Below, piece by piece: positions 24,694 to 36,826 of a DNA stretch of 64,000 bases. Made by a program: the position numbers and the translations under genes. Position 1 is the stretch's first letter, and each line of letters begins with the position of its first letter. The DNA comes from Phallusia mammillata (lineage: Eukaryota; Chordata; Ascidiacea; Phlebobranchia; Ascidiidae), in NCBI GenBank assembly GCA_003260075.1, contig QLIY01000200.1, forward strand, positions 86,120 through 150,119. Direction: 5' to 3'. The notes under the pieces are model-generated. The model ran no database searches, was not told the origin of the DNA, and saw only the letters and a program-made list of their open reading frames with translations.

Positions 24694-27600
24694 TGGTCAC
24701 GTCATCGCTTTTCTTAGCAGTGACGTCACTGGGAACAGCTTTCTCGTAAGTGAGATTTTGATAGTGGGTTCCAGGTTGGGATTGCATTTGCATGTAGAGG
24801 CCTGAATTTCTACCGTTTTGGTCCTTGACTTTGAGTTTCTGTGTTTTGCTTTTCTTGTCTGGTTTCGGCGGAGCTTCGACCTTACTCATGGAACAGTAGC
24901 TCTCGCCTGATTGGGGACGCTCGTTGAGGGAGCTAGGTCGGTCGTAGAGAGAAGTAATGGGGTTTATCTCAAAAACAGGGGAGCTGGGGCTTGCATACCA
25001 TCCTTCGTCGTTGGAAATCGAACCTGATAAAAAACGTGAATGGTTGTCAGTAAACACAATAGAAGTTTTCACTCGCTGATATTGCAGTTATGACCCCTGG
25101 TGGGTAAAACCAAGCCACTACGATTTTTATTTAGCTATCAACGAATCGTAATTGACTCCCAAACAGCTTTGGGGAAATTTCGTCAAACAGGGTATAAGTT
25201 AGATTTTGTAAACTTCATGCGTGCATTTACACCAAGCTTGATAAACTTCCGAGTTAATGATATGTATCCACACGTTTGGATATATGCTAAAAGCAGCAAT
25301 ACGTATTTTTGACATTTTGAGGGCGCTGAACTCACCGTTCATCCGGTCAATGGTTGTTGGATCGATCGAAACTTTAAAGGACGAATCCGGCACAGGAACT
25401 GGTACCTTGTTGGCTGCGTAAATAAAACAAATCAATAACTTATTAATCCATAAACATTATTCATTAAACTCCAAGGCACAAATCTTACCAGTGTCGTTTT
25501 CACTAGTCGACCCTACGTCGTCTTTGTTTGTGACGTCATCGGTCTTAGAAGGGGATGGAGGTTTGTCTTGCTCTACCAGCTTGAAAGATCCCTCGGATGC
25601 AATAGCATATTCCGATTCAGGGCTTTCATTCAAGGATGCTATCTTCTCCTTTATGGATGACGGGCTCTGGTAGTGGTTTCCTACTGCCCCGGGCACAAAC
25701 ACGTCATCGTTGGTGACATCAGGCGCTTGTGACGTCGACGCTATGGATGGCCGGTTTTTGGGCGGCACAGCAGGTTTTCGAATGTCGTTGCTTTTAGGGT
25801 TCGATTCTGTTTGCAAAACATAATATGTTGTGATAAAGCGTTTCACCAGTAAAGAAAAGTGGTATTTAATTTAAGTTGGCTTAAATCTAAATCAGTTTGA
25901 AGTCTAAATTTATACATGGCCTGCTACGCATTGGCGTTTTTCAAATTAAACAACCTTTTCACCAGTGAAAGAAAGTAATCAAGTTTCAGTTGGTATAGAT
26001 TTGTTGTAGGCTGAATAGGTTTGTGCGTTGTTTTACCTGGACTGCTTCGCAATGGCGTTGTTCGAACTGGAACTTTAGGAGGCTTTTTAGTTACTGGCTC
26101 CGGCTTTGCGTTCTTCTTTCCGAAGAAATTCCTGATTCCCTTTTTCTTCCCTTTCGCGGGGGCCTGGGAAGCTGATTGAACCGGAATGGAAACAACCAAA
26201 TTTGCGGCTGAACCTTTCTTTATGTCTGTAAATGGGAATTGTTTTTTAGTTCGATTTATAGGTTCGTTTTTAAATCAGCTTTAAACACTGGGACAACTTA
26301 CAAAAGGTTTTGGGTCACTTATATGTTTGGGCCATGCTATGGCAACAAACAAACAAACATGCTTTTGTTTGGAAAACGTACTTATGCTATGACCACTAAA
26401 TGGACAACAGTTTATATCCCATGCCTGTATTGCAAAGGTATTATGGATGTGAAATTGTCATTTTCGTTAATTTAGATGGGAAAGTTTTTGCTTTTTTGCC
26501 ACTTGTTGCCATGCTTGGCTTATAATGCTCTTTGTTTACACGAAAGTTGGTTTTTAGTTAAATATTAAGTAAGCTTAACTATTTCGTTTACCTGCCACAT
26601 CCTCGGTACGCATGTAATCAATCTGTTGATAGGGGTTGTCATCAATATCTGGACTCTGTGCAGCGACTATACCGTTCGGGGGAAGCCCCTCATTATCCAA
26701 CGCCATAGAGTACGGTTCTTCGGTCGGTGGACCTGTAGCGCCACCTGTGAAAATTATTTGTTTCTGATTAAGGAGTTGTTTCGCTAGCTAGGTTAAAAGT
26801 CCATATTCGTGTCATATACTTAACATGGTGAACAGAATGTTAACTCAAATGAATCTTGCAACAAGGCCAGTGAAACATAATATTACCGTAACAACTAGAA
26901 AAACGTTTCGATTGTATTTTAATCTACACCTTTTGAAATGAAATTTTTGCACCAGTATTACCGTTAAAAGTTGTGGTGGTGGTGGTGGTGGTGTTGTTGG
27001 TGGTAGTTGGCGTATCTTCAAACAGTCCGCGTTTCGCCCTGGCGATGGAATCAATGCTTGCATTTGATCCACTTCTGAGAAATTAAAGCAAATGTAAAAA
27101 TTTTTGCCCAGTTTAAGAATCAATCTCCGCCAAACGAATACTTGGAATCGTAAAACTTTGTACCGTTTTCGACCTTTACGTTATGGGGTGTTTACCGGTA
27201 TAATGGTCCATGTCCATTTCTAGTAGCCATTTCATCCGAGCTTAAAAAGGGAATTTCAACATAGGTGTTTTCCCGCGGCTGAAAAGAAACAAACTTTATT
27301 CATATTTTTTTCCGGGCGAAGTAAGCAAGCAGAGTCTTTACACACAAAAATCGATCTCTAATCAAGATCAAAATTAAGTTGGATACTAATTGGTTAATGC
27401 CACATTTACGTTTAACAGTAGCTATTGATAGGCTGCCATCCATATTCTGGTTTACTTAACATATATATTTTTTTATTGTGAACTGTTTTTCAAACTATGA
27501 CATTTTGATCTAAACTCACACGCTCCGTCCAATCGTCTTCTATCATTGGCTGAAATACTACGTCGTTAGTGGCATCCTGACTTCCTTGCTTCCGTCTGCG

Positions 27601-30600
27601 ACGCGCGAAAATTAAAGCTACCAGCACGATAATGATGACCAATAGGAGGGCGAGACCAATCAGCAGAAACGGGTACCTGCAAAAAGAATATTCTGGTTAG
27701 CAAATAGTTGAATGCCAAAATCGTTTTGTGGTCCTTATTGCAGTAATTTTATGTTTTTAGACTAAAACAGACTGTCCGTCTATGCTAAGTCATTTTGGAT
27801 CAAAAATTACAAAATATAATGTGAAATATTTATTTATTATGTATTTAAAAATTCTAAATCATTCTTTTAAACCGAAAAGTGAACATAATCCCTGATGGAC
27901 AGTAAAAAGAAGAAAAGAGTATTCCAACGTGGTAAAGTATTTTAAACGAAATGATTATATACTTATAAGGTAAAGCCGCCCGGGTTAAGGTATTGCCCAA
28001 CACCACAGCAAATTACGCGATTCCAAGCCATGTCAATCAAAACCCCGCGCGGTCAAACCCTTTTACCTAAATAGGACAGTGACGATTATGGACCCCGTGA
28101 TGACGTGCAACGTGTTTTCTAACCATTGTTTAAAGCTGCAACCATTCGTTACTCTGTTCACGGTGAATGGTCTGATTCACATTTAATTTATAGTACGTTT
28201 TCTACTTCATTGTTTCGCAATCCACAATGCTTTTCGTCGAAACTAGTTTACTGTATGATCTATCAATTACGCCTTCCTTATTTTGCGCTTTATGATGTAT
28301 GAACGCCACACAGCTATTTCCGGCTTGTTGATTGTTCGAGTGCAGTTATTTCGCTTTGTTGTTCTTTTCCCCCCCCCCGTCGAAACTAGTTTACTGTATG
28401 ATCTATCAATTACGCCTTCCTTATTTCGCTTTATGATGTATGAACGCCACGCAGCTATTTCCGGCTTGTTGATTGTTCGAGTGCAGTTATATCGCTTTGT
28501 TGTTATTTTCCCATCAACACAACATTGCGGAACAGTTTTTGTTTACCCCCCCCCCCTAACCGTGAACATTTTTGGAGATACAACCAACCACATTTGGGTG
28601 TGTGTTCTCGTTATGGTGTTAGTAGCTCTACCGTTCTTTTCCCATCAACACAACATTGCGGAACAGTTTTTGTTTAACAATACTAAAGAATTAAAATGTT
28701 ACCAGGGCAGTGGTTCTTTTGTTGAGCCTGCTGCTTCCGCGACAGCATCTGTTGATGGTTCCGATGCGTTTGTAGCTGCAAAATAAATATCGTGTGCGTA
28801 ATGTAATGCAATACAACTTTAACATTTAATATTTCATACAGGATGTGTCCCTTCAATAGTAGGCATCTAACGTCGACGATTACCGAATAACTGTTTTTTT
28901 GTCAGTGATGTTAATGCCGAAGCAGCCGTTTTTATATCAGAATTAATCAACACAACGTTTTGAAACGATATACTCAAACGATATACCTTTTTTGGCACCA
29001 TCAGTCTCTCTTATTCAAATAGAATATTAGAGGGAAAACTGTCACATTTAAAGGGTCCCTCCAATGACTAGTTTAATTTCGCGGGTTCGTGGTTGACAAT
29101 ACAAGTATAAATCAACATGAAACTATTTCCAGTAAAAACATAATCTACCAAGTCCAAATCAGGTGTAGGTTTAACTTGGCTCGATTTTTTGACACTTAAT
29201 TATTTAAATTTAGCCTGAACTACACTTTACCGGCAAACACCCACCGGGTAAGCAAATCGTTTTTTGATTTATTTCAGGAGTAAAATAATGTTGTTCACTC
29301 TCTTACCTGTACGCTCAGTCCCAGTTGTTATAGGCGTTGGGGTGATTGGGATTTTACTTGTCGTTTCGGGGGGTATCAATGGCCCTATTGTCGTGATGAT
29401 TAGGGGCGGTGTGGAAGCGGGTGTTGATGATGTCACTATAGAAGGATTGGTGGTCGTAGGTTTCGGTGATGACGTCAGGCTTGTCGTTACTGGGGCGAGT
29501 GTCGTCACGGTGGTAGATTCCGGGTTTGGGGTAGTGGGAATACCTAAAATGAATAACACCATGAGACCTTGAATATATGATTGAGACTTTTTATCGACAA
29601 ACATGTATTCTGCTGCAAAGAGAAAAAAATGAAATTGGGCGAAAATTAACCAAAATCGGTATTAAAGAATCATGCGAAAACAAAATGATTGTAAATAAAG
29701 TACGTGCAATGTTACTGAAATGACGTGATTTAAAATACGTTATAACTCTGTTTCTCGTGGCAATGACCTTATGGTACATAAACGTCTGTTAAATATCTCA
29801 GATTTGCTTTGAGATTCATTTTCCGGCCTTGAGATCAGATTATCATAAATTTTTAAGCTTTTGTATGACCGCCGTCAAGAAAATCGCCCAGTTACAGAAA
29901 TTATGCTTTTCAACACGATTGCAGACGCACAAACGTTTCAAATGGCACAAACAATAATGATGTGCTAACATGCACTTAATGGAATGGTTACAATACAGTG
30001 TTATCGTTAAATACAGAATCTTGTGATAAACCTCGTTTTGCCGTGGAAGGGTTACGTGTACCGTTGCATAAAGGACAGGACACTGATTCTTTCACACAAT
30101 GCGGAAGTGAAAATATGAGACCATAATTCAAGCGATTTTTTTCATCACGCCGATTACTATATTTGGATGCGATCTTAGCAATAGGATAAGTGCAATCTTG
30201 ATGACGTCAATTTTGACTTTATGAGGTTATTTTTAGACTCGAACTCTATTGTCCGTTTTCGACTGATGTGACTTTCGCCTATGAGATGTGGATTGGGACT
30301 TTTACTACATACCACAGTGTTGCAAAAGGAATAATTTACACAAAAATACAAAGTTAAAAAATCATATTTAAAGGCAGTGCTTGATTGGCTTGTGCTGTTT
30401 AGTAAAATTAAATACAAGTGTTCTAATCGTGCAAAAGATACCCCCCCCCCCAGTGTTGCAAAAGGAATAATTTACACAAAAATACAAAGTTAAAAAATTA
30501 TATTTAAAGGCAGTGCTTGATTGGCTTGTGTTGTTTAGTAAAATTAAATACAAGTGTTGTAATCGTGCAAAAGATTATGTGCATTAAATAATGAAACACG

Positions 30601-33208
30601 GCACCAGTTTTTTTTCAAACCCCTGCATTGCAGTGTTTCCGAAAATAAATCTTACAAAAAAAATTGTATTGTGTGCAAATTTGTTTAAAATCTGAATGTG
30701 GTGCGAAACTGAAATTCATTTGCAGACGTGATTGCTTGGAAATTAAAAGTCAGTGTTTCCAAAAATGAAACCACGCAGCGTTTTTCTTACAGTTTGCAAT
30801 ATCACAGTACTCCCACCGGGTCCCGGGATCAATTGTGTAACACCATGGACCTTTAGAATCATCGTCCGGATTTCGACAAAAATTGTTGTTACTGGGTGTC
30901 GGCGCAAAGTTTGGCTCATGCGGGATTTGAGAGTCCCAGCGTTGACAGGTTTTCCCACTTTTCGTGGAAGTGCACAAGCCTGTGTAATCGTGCAGTATCT
31001 CGCTGGGAGAGGCGTTCGGAGTAACAGTTTTTACCGCTACTGAAGACATTGCGTGTGTGGTAGTTGCAGTAGTCAAAGGTTTCGTTGTGGACTTTGCAGT
31101 ATGTACAGCTGTAGTTGTCGGTACAGTTATAGTTGTCGTTTTTATTGTTGTTGTTGCTACTGTTGTAGTTGCTGACACTGTGGTTGGCACAGTTGTTGGA
31201 GTTGTGACTGTTGTTTTTGTGGTCGTTGTAGGTTGTGTAGTTGGTATAACGGTCGTTGCCGGTGCGACCGTTGTTGTTGATGCTAAAATATTCGCGTTGC
31301 CAAGTTTCAAAGAACGCGTGTTTTAAAGCTAACAACACTACGCAACGGTTTGAAGCATTTCCAAATTTGACATGCATTATAAAATGTTTGCCAAAATCTA
31401 AAAAGTCTTCTGTCATACGAGTATCTCGTTCAATATTAAAATGAACATTGGTCACATTTCCCTTGCGCAACTTAAAAGTTTGATACTGAATAGATTGTTT
31501 GATTTTGATCTACTAAAACGCATATGATTTTTTGAACAAGCTTGAAAGGCATAATATGAAAAATGTAGCGTCTTTAGTCATTACCTGTGCTCCATACTGC
31601 AGTGAACCCACGGCCTCCAAAGCTGCCATCAGACACGAATTCCAAAGTCATGTCGTTACTATTTGATACGATAAGGTTGGGTTTTTGATTACCACAATAC
31701 GGTTTACCAACTCCTGTTCCACCTGCAAAGTCGTTCTCACCAATTAGAAATATATTGCAAGAAGATTGGGAAATGTTTAGGACTTGTCATGCTGGTTAAT
31801 TCTTCAGACAATTAATTTGACCTTCTAAGAAAAAAAATTATCTTGACAAGATTTCACTTGAAATTTTTGCTGTAGCATCGCTCACCAGTTGATGACGTAA
31901 CTCTGACGTAATCGTTGACGCACAGAAAGGTTTTATGAATTGCAATATCGACAAATTGTAGTTGTACATTTGTGCCAGGTGCTGTGCTTATGGTCGTGGT
32001 ACACCTCGCGTCACGTGGGTAGTTGCTAGGGAAACCTGGTGACGTCACTGTGCCGCTAGCGCCCTCCAACGTCTGATTGCAAACTGTAAACGAAACAAGT
32101 TGACTGTAAAGTCTACGTTCTAATTCGTTGCAAAATTACGCTGCGTTTTTCTATCCGCTCGTTTCTGTTGAATGGTTAGTTGACCCCCCCCCCCTGTGCC
32201 GCTAGCGCCCTCCAACGTCTGATTGCAAACTGTAAACGAAATAATTTGACTGTAAAGTCTACGTTTTAATTCGTTTGCGAAATTACGTTGCGTGAACTAT
32301 TTTCTATCAGCTCGTTTCTGTTGATTGGTTAGTTGAATTTTTTTTTCTAATTTTAGACAAAGATAAAAAATCATAGTTTATTTACGTAAAGGACAGGTTG
32401 TCTCAACAAAATTGATTAAAAAAAAGTCTGCCAATGGTAACATGCAAAAATATAGCGGTAAATTTAACTTACGCGCTTTGTAAACAATTGAGAATCCAGT
32501 TAGTTCGGTCGTAAAGTCGGACTTGAAAACAATAGCTACTTTAGAAGTTGACGCCGACGTGGGAGTGACGTCAATGATTCGTGACGTCAGTTCGAGCACC
32601 GAATGTCCGCAAAGTATTTTAATCAGGCTTGCTGAGCCGTTCGGGTTATAGCGATATATATGCAACGTGTCGTAACTGTAATAAAAAATAAGTACAGTAA
32701 TACAATACACGTGAAAAGTAAGCGGATTAAAAACAAAACTGCCAGAGAAANATAAAAAAACTGCCAAAGAGATTGTATACAGTAAGCACAAAATGCAGTA
32801 ACGATAAGCGATTTTGTTTGTAATAGAATTTATGCATCATACACAAGCTTCCTGGCAGTTTTTTATTTTATGAAATTATAAAACAAATATACAACAATTT
32901 GGTTTACCCAATTTACCCCTGTTATTCACCCACCATATGCTTCTTCCGCCCGATGTTTCTTTGTTATCGAGGTGTTCCACTACCAGCCTCATACCAGTAC
33001 CAATATTCGTTGTTATATCCCACTGGCATTTGATATTTGGGGGGTAAACTTGGGGGTAACGAGGTGACGTCACACGCCCCGACGCGGCCCCCGTAATGTT
33101 GCCCCCACACGTGGATGTGGTTGTCATGCCAACGGCGGTATGAGCTACCAAGTTGGCAAGGAAACTGAAAAATGAAAACCACTTATATTTGGCGTATAGG
33201 TTAACCAT
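24689..33208 (-). CDS. CUB-CUB-kringle single-pass receptor with tyrosine-rich tail
   Basis: Fifteen exons on the minus strand: 33208-32934, 32675-32473, 32083-31886, 31722-31585, 31282-30791, 29543-29307, 28775-28703, 27676-27520, 27278-27196, 27074-26962, 26744-26592, 26225-26037, 25806-25489, 25413-25336 and 25023-24689. All are GT-AG and in phase, with a total of 3042 nt (1013 residues plus stop). Order: hydrophobic N-terminus (residues 1-27, likely signal peptide); CUB1 (about 34-159); CUB2 (about 161-270); Thr-rich mucin-like stalk; kringle (about 371-436, with SGKTCQRW, FCRNPDDDSKGPWCYT and RWEYCDIANC); Thr/Pro stalk; transmembrane helix (about 540-562) followed by RRRRK; cytoplasmic tail of about 450 residues. 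The tail has many Tyr motifs (NTYVEIP, EPYSMAL, NPYQQIDYM, SEYAIA, GLYMQM, LTYEKA), a basic patch (KKKGIRNFFGKK) and AVPPKNRP. An adhesion or signalling receptor is inferred; the ligand is unknown. An AG at 33164 leaves open an earlier first exon. AATAAA overlaps the stop codon. Confidence 0.85.
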
Positions 33209-33301
33209 TTAACACTACAAACTTATTTTGTAAAAAGTCTGGCCAATAAGAAAATATTTCATGTTTGTTTTGTATTAATAACATTTGTTGTAAACAAATC
33301 C

Positions 33302-33660
33302 TAGTACGCCAGGCCCATTAAAGGCGTATATCGAATCATCCGGTCACCAAGCATTCCCACATGACAAGGTGTAGGTTAGTCTAACCTTCGGTGGGATTCG
33401 AACCCACGACAGAAGTCTTTCCGAGACTTAGTTGCAACCAGTACGAAAATTGAATTGCATTCAAAAATGCCAATACTTGAATAATACCCCCCCCCCCCAG
33501 GCCCATTAAAGGCGTATATCGAATCAGCCGGTCACCAAGCATTCCCATATGGCAAGACGTAGGTTAGTCTAGCCTTCGATGGGATTCGAACCGACGACAG
33601 AAGTCTTTCCGAGACTTAGTTGCAACCAGTACGAATATTGAATTGCATTACAAAATGCCA
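33302..33660 (-). repeat. tRNA-Ser-like SINE, present twice around a C run
   Basis: Read on the minus strand there is a T-arm/B-box GTGGGTTCGAATCCCACC and an anticodon-type stem AAGTC/GACTT, with an unrelated 3' body (GCCTTTAATGGGCCTGG). The unit appears at about 33308-33460 and again at about 33500-33640, separated by C residues at 33487-33499. The loop has C at position 33, so it is a pseudo-tRNA or SINE. It lies upstream of the receptor gene's first exon. Confidence 0.6.
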
Positions 33661-33924
33661 ATACTTGAATAATAGTAGTTACCAATGTTCAATACCGAAT
33701 ATGCAACCAGTAGGCTTGTATTTAAATCGCCTTGTACTGGAATCTACTTAAAATATGCACGTAGTTATTACCATCTATTAAAAAGACAAATAAAACTATT
33801 CATTTTAGCGTTTTCGTGCGCACAGCCTTTGTTAATCAACAGCCAATCAAAATTGCACTTTCTTATCACGTGACCAGACATCCGCGTTTAGATCGAGCTG
33901 CTAGGTTTCGGAATTTGACCCGGG

Positions 33925-36771
33925 ATGGTTAAACAGAGTTTGCCGTTTGAGTCAGCTCATGAGACGCGGACCAAACTTTTGCCGAATAAGGGACGTTTCG
34001 CGGAAGTTCCGCCTCGTGGTGATTCCATGGAATTTGCACCACTCCTTGTGAGGGTAAATACGGAAATAACATGCTTTTGCTGTCAGCTGTTTTTGTTAAA
34101 GGATGATGCGCATTGGAAAACTTTGCACCAAGTCAGCATTTACACAGGCCTGCAACCATCACATTTCAGTGCATGCATGTGGTGCGTTGTGTGATAGTTT
34201 TTTAGGATAATTGTCGGCCACATCCGCCGCTTTTGTTGTGTGAACGAGAAATAAGTTAATCAATTTATGCCTCAAATACAAACATAAAAACTAATTAAAT
34301 TTAACTTTGGCGCAAAATAAAAACGGTCATACAATGTTAATTACAGTAGCGATATTTTGATTTTACACAACCAAAAAAAACACGTTTATTCTTAAAAAAG
34401 TGGACAACGACCCTATAGCTAGTAACTTATAATGTGAACAAACGAGAAACCAGAAAATTAATATTTTCCTCGATCCACAAATGACTTGTTGACGCACGAG
34501 CTTTGGAAACCAGCATCCGTATGCCTTAGCGAGAGCCATTTTTAGCTTTTCCTTAAACGGACGGTTAAGTAGTTAATTAATTAATTGCTTGATTTCGGCA
34601 CCGAGTCCGTTGCACATCGTTCCTTGACTCATCGGCACCGAATCGATTCCCTCATGTGACTGCACCGAGATGCATTTTTTCATGCAGTCACGAGAAACGC
34701 ATACCTATTGTGACGAGTGACGTCATGAATAGGGGATGTGACGTCATTGTAGGTTTTTGGGCAGCAAAAATACCTGGTGGACTTTCGCAAAAGTTTTGTG
34801 GGATGCCCCATCAGAAACTACAATAAACTCGTGACGTCTTAAAATAACCTTAAACTGAAACAACGTTCGATCCGTTGTAATGTAATTTATAGCTTTCCCA
34901 CCAGACAAATATCTGATTTTCCTATTACTGATGCATTGCAATCATTAGTAATTTTTTCAGATTGTTTTCTCATTTTTGGTACATTGGGGATTGAAATTGC
35001 AATGAAACAAAACACACACAAAAAATATCTAAAGTTGCCGCTAATTATGTCAACGATTGTAGTTTTTCACGTACTTTGTTGTGCAAAGGTGGGTGACTCT
35101 TTTAGCATATACCGGTATGTATTAAAACAACAAATGTTTATGGTATCCCAAGTAAAGGCAATACAAGTATAGTGGTCAATGACATCCACATTGTGTTGCG
35201 TGTGTTTCTCGCGTGGCCCAATATGTTTACCTTTTGCATATGTTGGTAAGGAATCTGTCACGCACTGGCAATAGGCCGAAGACAATTGTTTGACTAATTT
35301 TTTTTCATGTTGTTTTTGTTATTTACCGCCAAATTTATTTCAACCTAAATCTGTTTAGTTTTGGAGTTTTTACGGGTGCGTCATAACCTCCTTAGGTGAT
35401 CAAGTGGGCACGAAATGCCACCGAAACGCGATTAATCCTGGTAGACGAAGCAAACAAGGACATCATGAAGTCTAGCAAATGCCCCAAGGTGAAATAATAC
35501 ACGAGCTTTCATACTTCATAACAGGCCGGCTTAACAAACACCGTACCTAATACATTGGAGTGATAAAATCTTGAATGCATTTTAGACATTGATTTTGATT
35601 GAGGTTACATTTATGCTAAATTGCATTTACGTTACAACAGTTTTACCTTTACAATTGGTAACATATGATATATTTGTTTGTACCCAATCTTTCGTTCGTA
35701 CAAAATATACTAACGAGTATAGTCTAGCTATTTATGGGACCCCCCCCCCATGCATTTTAGACATTGATTTTGATTGAGGTTACATTTATGCTAAATTACA
35801 TTTACGTTGCAACAGTTTTACCTTTACAATTGGTAACATATGATATATTTGTTTGCACCTAATCTTTTATTCGCACAAAATATACTAACGAGTGTAGTTT
35901 AGCTATTTATGGGGAACTTTCTATCATTTTTTCTGTGGTTAAAACACGCATTTCTTTGTGAAAACACAAGTTTGCTTCGAGAATTTTCAAAAAAGTGTGT
36001 GCCAATTGCAACACCAGCTTTCTGGCCTATTAATTTGCATTTCGCTTTTAGGGCCAATTTGTTCGAATTTAAAATCTGTTTAACAGTAGCAAAGGATGTA
36101 GCAACTCTAGTTAATTTATCCTGACATTAAGTACTTACACCATAAGCAAGACAAGCTTGGTTGATTTCGTTGCTTGCGACATCTTTGCTTGTTCGTTGAT
36201 TTGTTTCAAATGATCTCAGCAAATTGGAACTTTAACCATTATAACATAAAAAAAGAAATCTGAAAAAGCATACTTTTGTAAACAACCGAAAATGTATTTC
36301 TAAGTCTTCTTTTCGATGAGGTCGTAAATATTGGCAATTGTATTTTACAGCAATTTGTAAATGATAAATGTTTCTCATTTAGTGACTTTTGTGTCAAATT
36401 CTCCCGCTGTACAAGTCATATGTCACATTTCTCCAACCCTAGCGCACTAACTTACAGCATGTATGTTGTAAAACAAGTCTAGAAAACACCACAGAGATTA
36501 ACAATGCACAACAGTGGCCTGTCAAATGAATTTTACTCCCCTTGCAGCCGTTGAAAACTGTAATCCTAACCACAGGCTAACAGCCACCTTATCGACTAAA
36601 ACATTTTTTCCCACAGCTTTTTACATGCCGCAGCCACATGACTCATTGAAGCGTGCCTACCCTGCGCTTTGTACCATGATATGGGAATATCTGCAACTAA
36701 CACGTTTCTTTTTTTCTGGCAGCACAAACGCTCGGCCAATTCGGTCGTAAAGAAACTTCCGGGTTTGAAGT

Positions 36772-36826
<55 letters not shown>

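Larger units (their letters stand above)
20145..24930. repeat. Second, shrunken copy of an 11.9-kb direct duplication
   Basis: In order, it matches 7985-8985 (GNAT gene and flank), 10065-10560 (at 21605-22110), 14500-15468 (at 22540-24136) and 19177-19893 (at 24137-24930). The copy of 15469-19176 is deleted. The first copy is 7985-19893. Order and orientation are conserved throughout. Confidence 0.8.

Noticed and set aside
24314-24805. 163-residue + strand ORF
   Set aside because: It overlaps the receptor's last exon and 3' flank in antisense, and shows no recognisable domain or splice context.
28283-28786. 167-residue + strand ORF
   Set aside because: It crosses two C runs and allelic repeats and overlaps the receptor exon 28703-28775 in antisense.
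29264-29572. Valine/glycine-rich + strand ORF
   Set aside because: It is the antisense of the receptor's Thr/Pro stalk exon (29307-29543), which splices in frame on the minus strand. The Val-rich ORF at 31057-31326 is the antisense of the Thr-rich exon 30791-31282.
33302-33660. Functional tRNA-Ser gene
   Set aside because: It has a T-arm and an anticodon-like stem, but the loop lacks U33, the acceptor stem is not paired and it is followed by a SINE body.
35396-35488. PDZ domain end in the small + strand gene
   Set aside because: TETRLILVDEANKD faintly resembles the last strand of NHERF-type PDZ domains, but no upstream GLGF loop or other PDZ strands were found in 33.9-35.4 kb.
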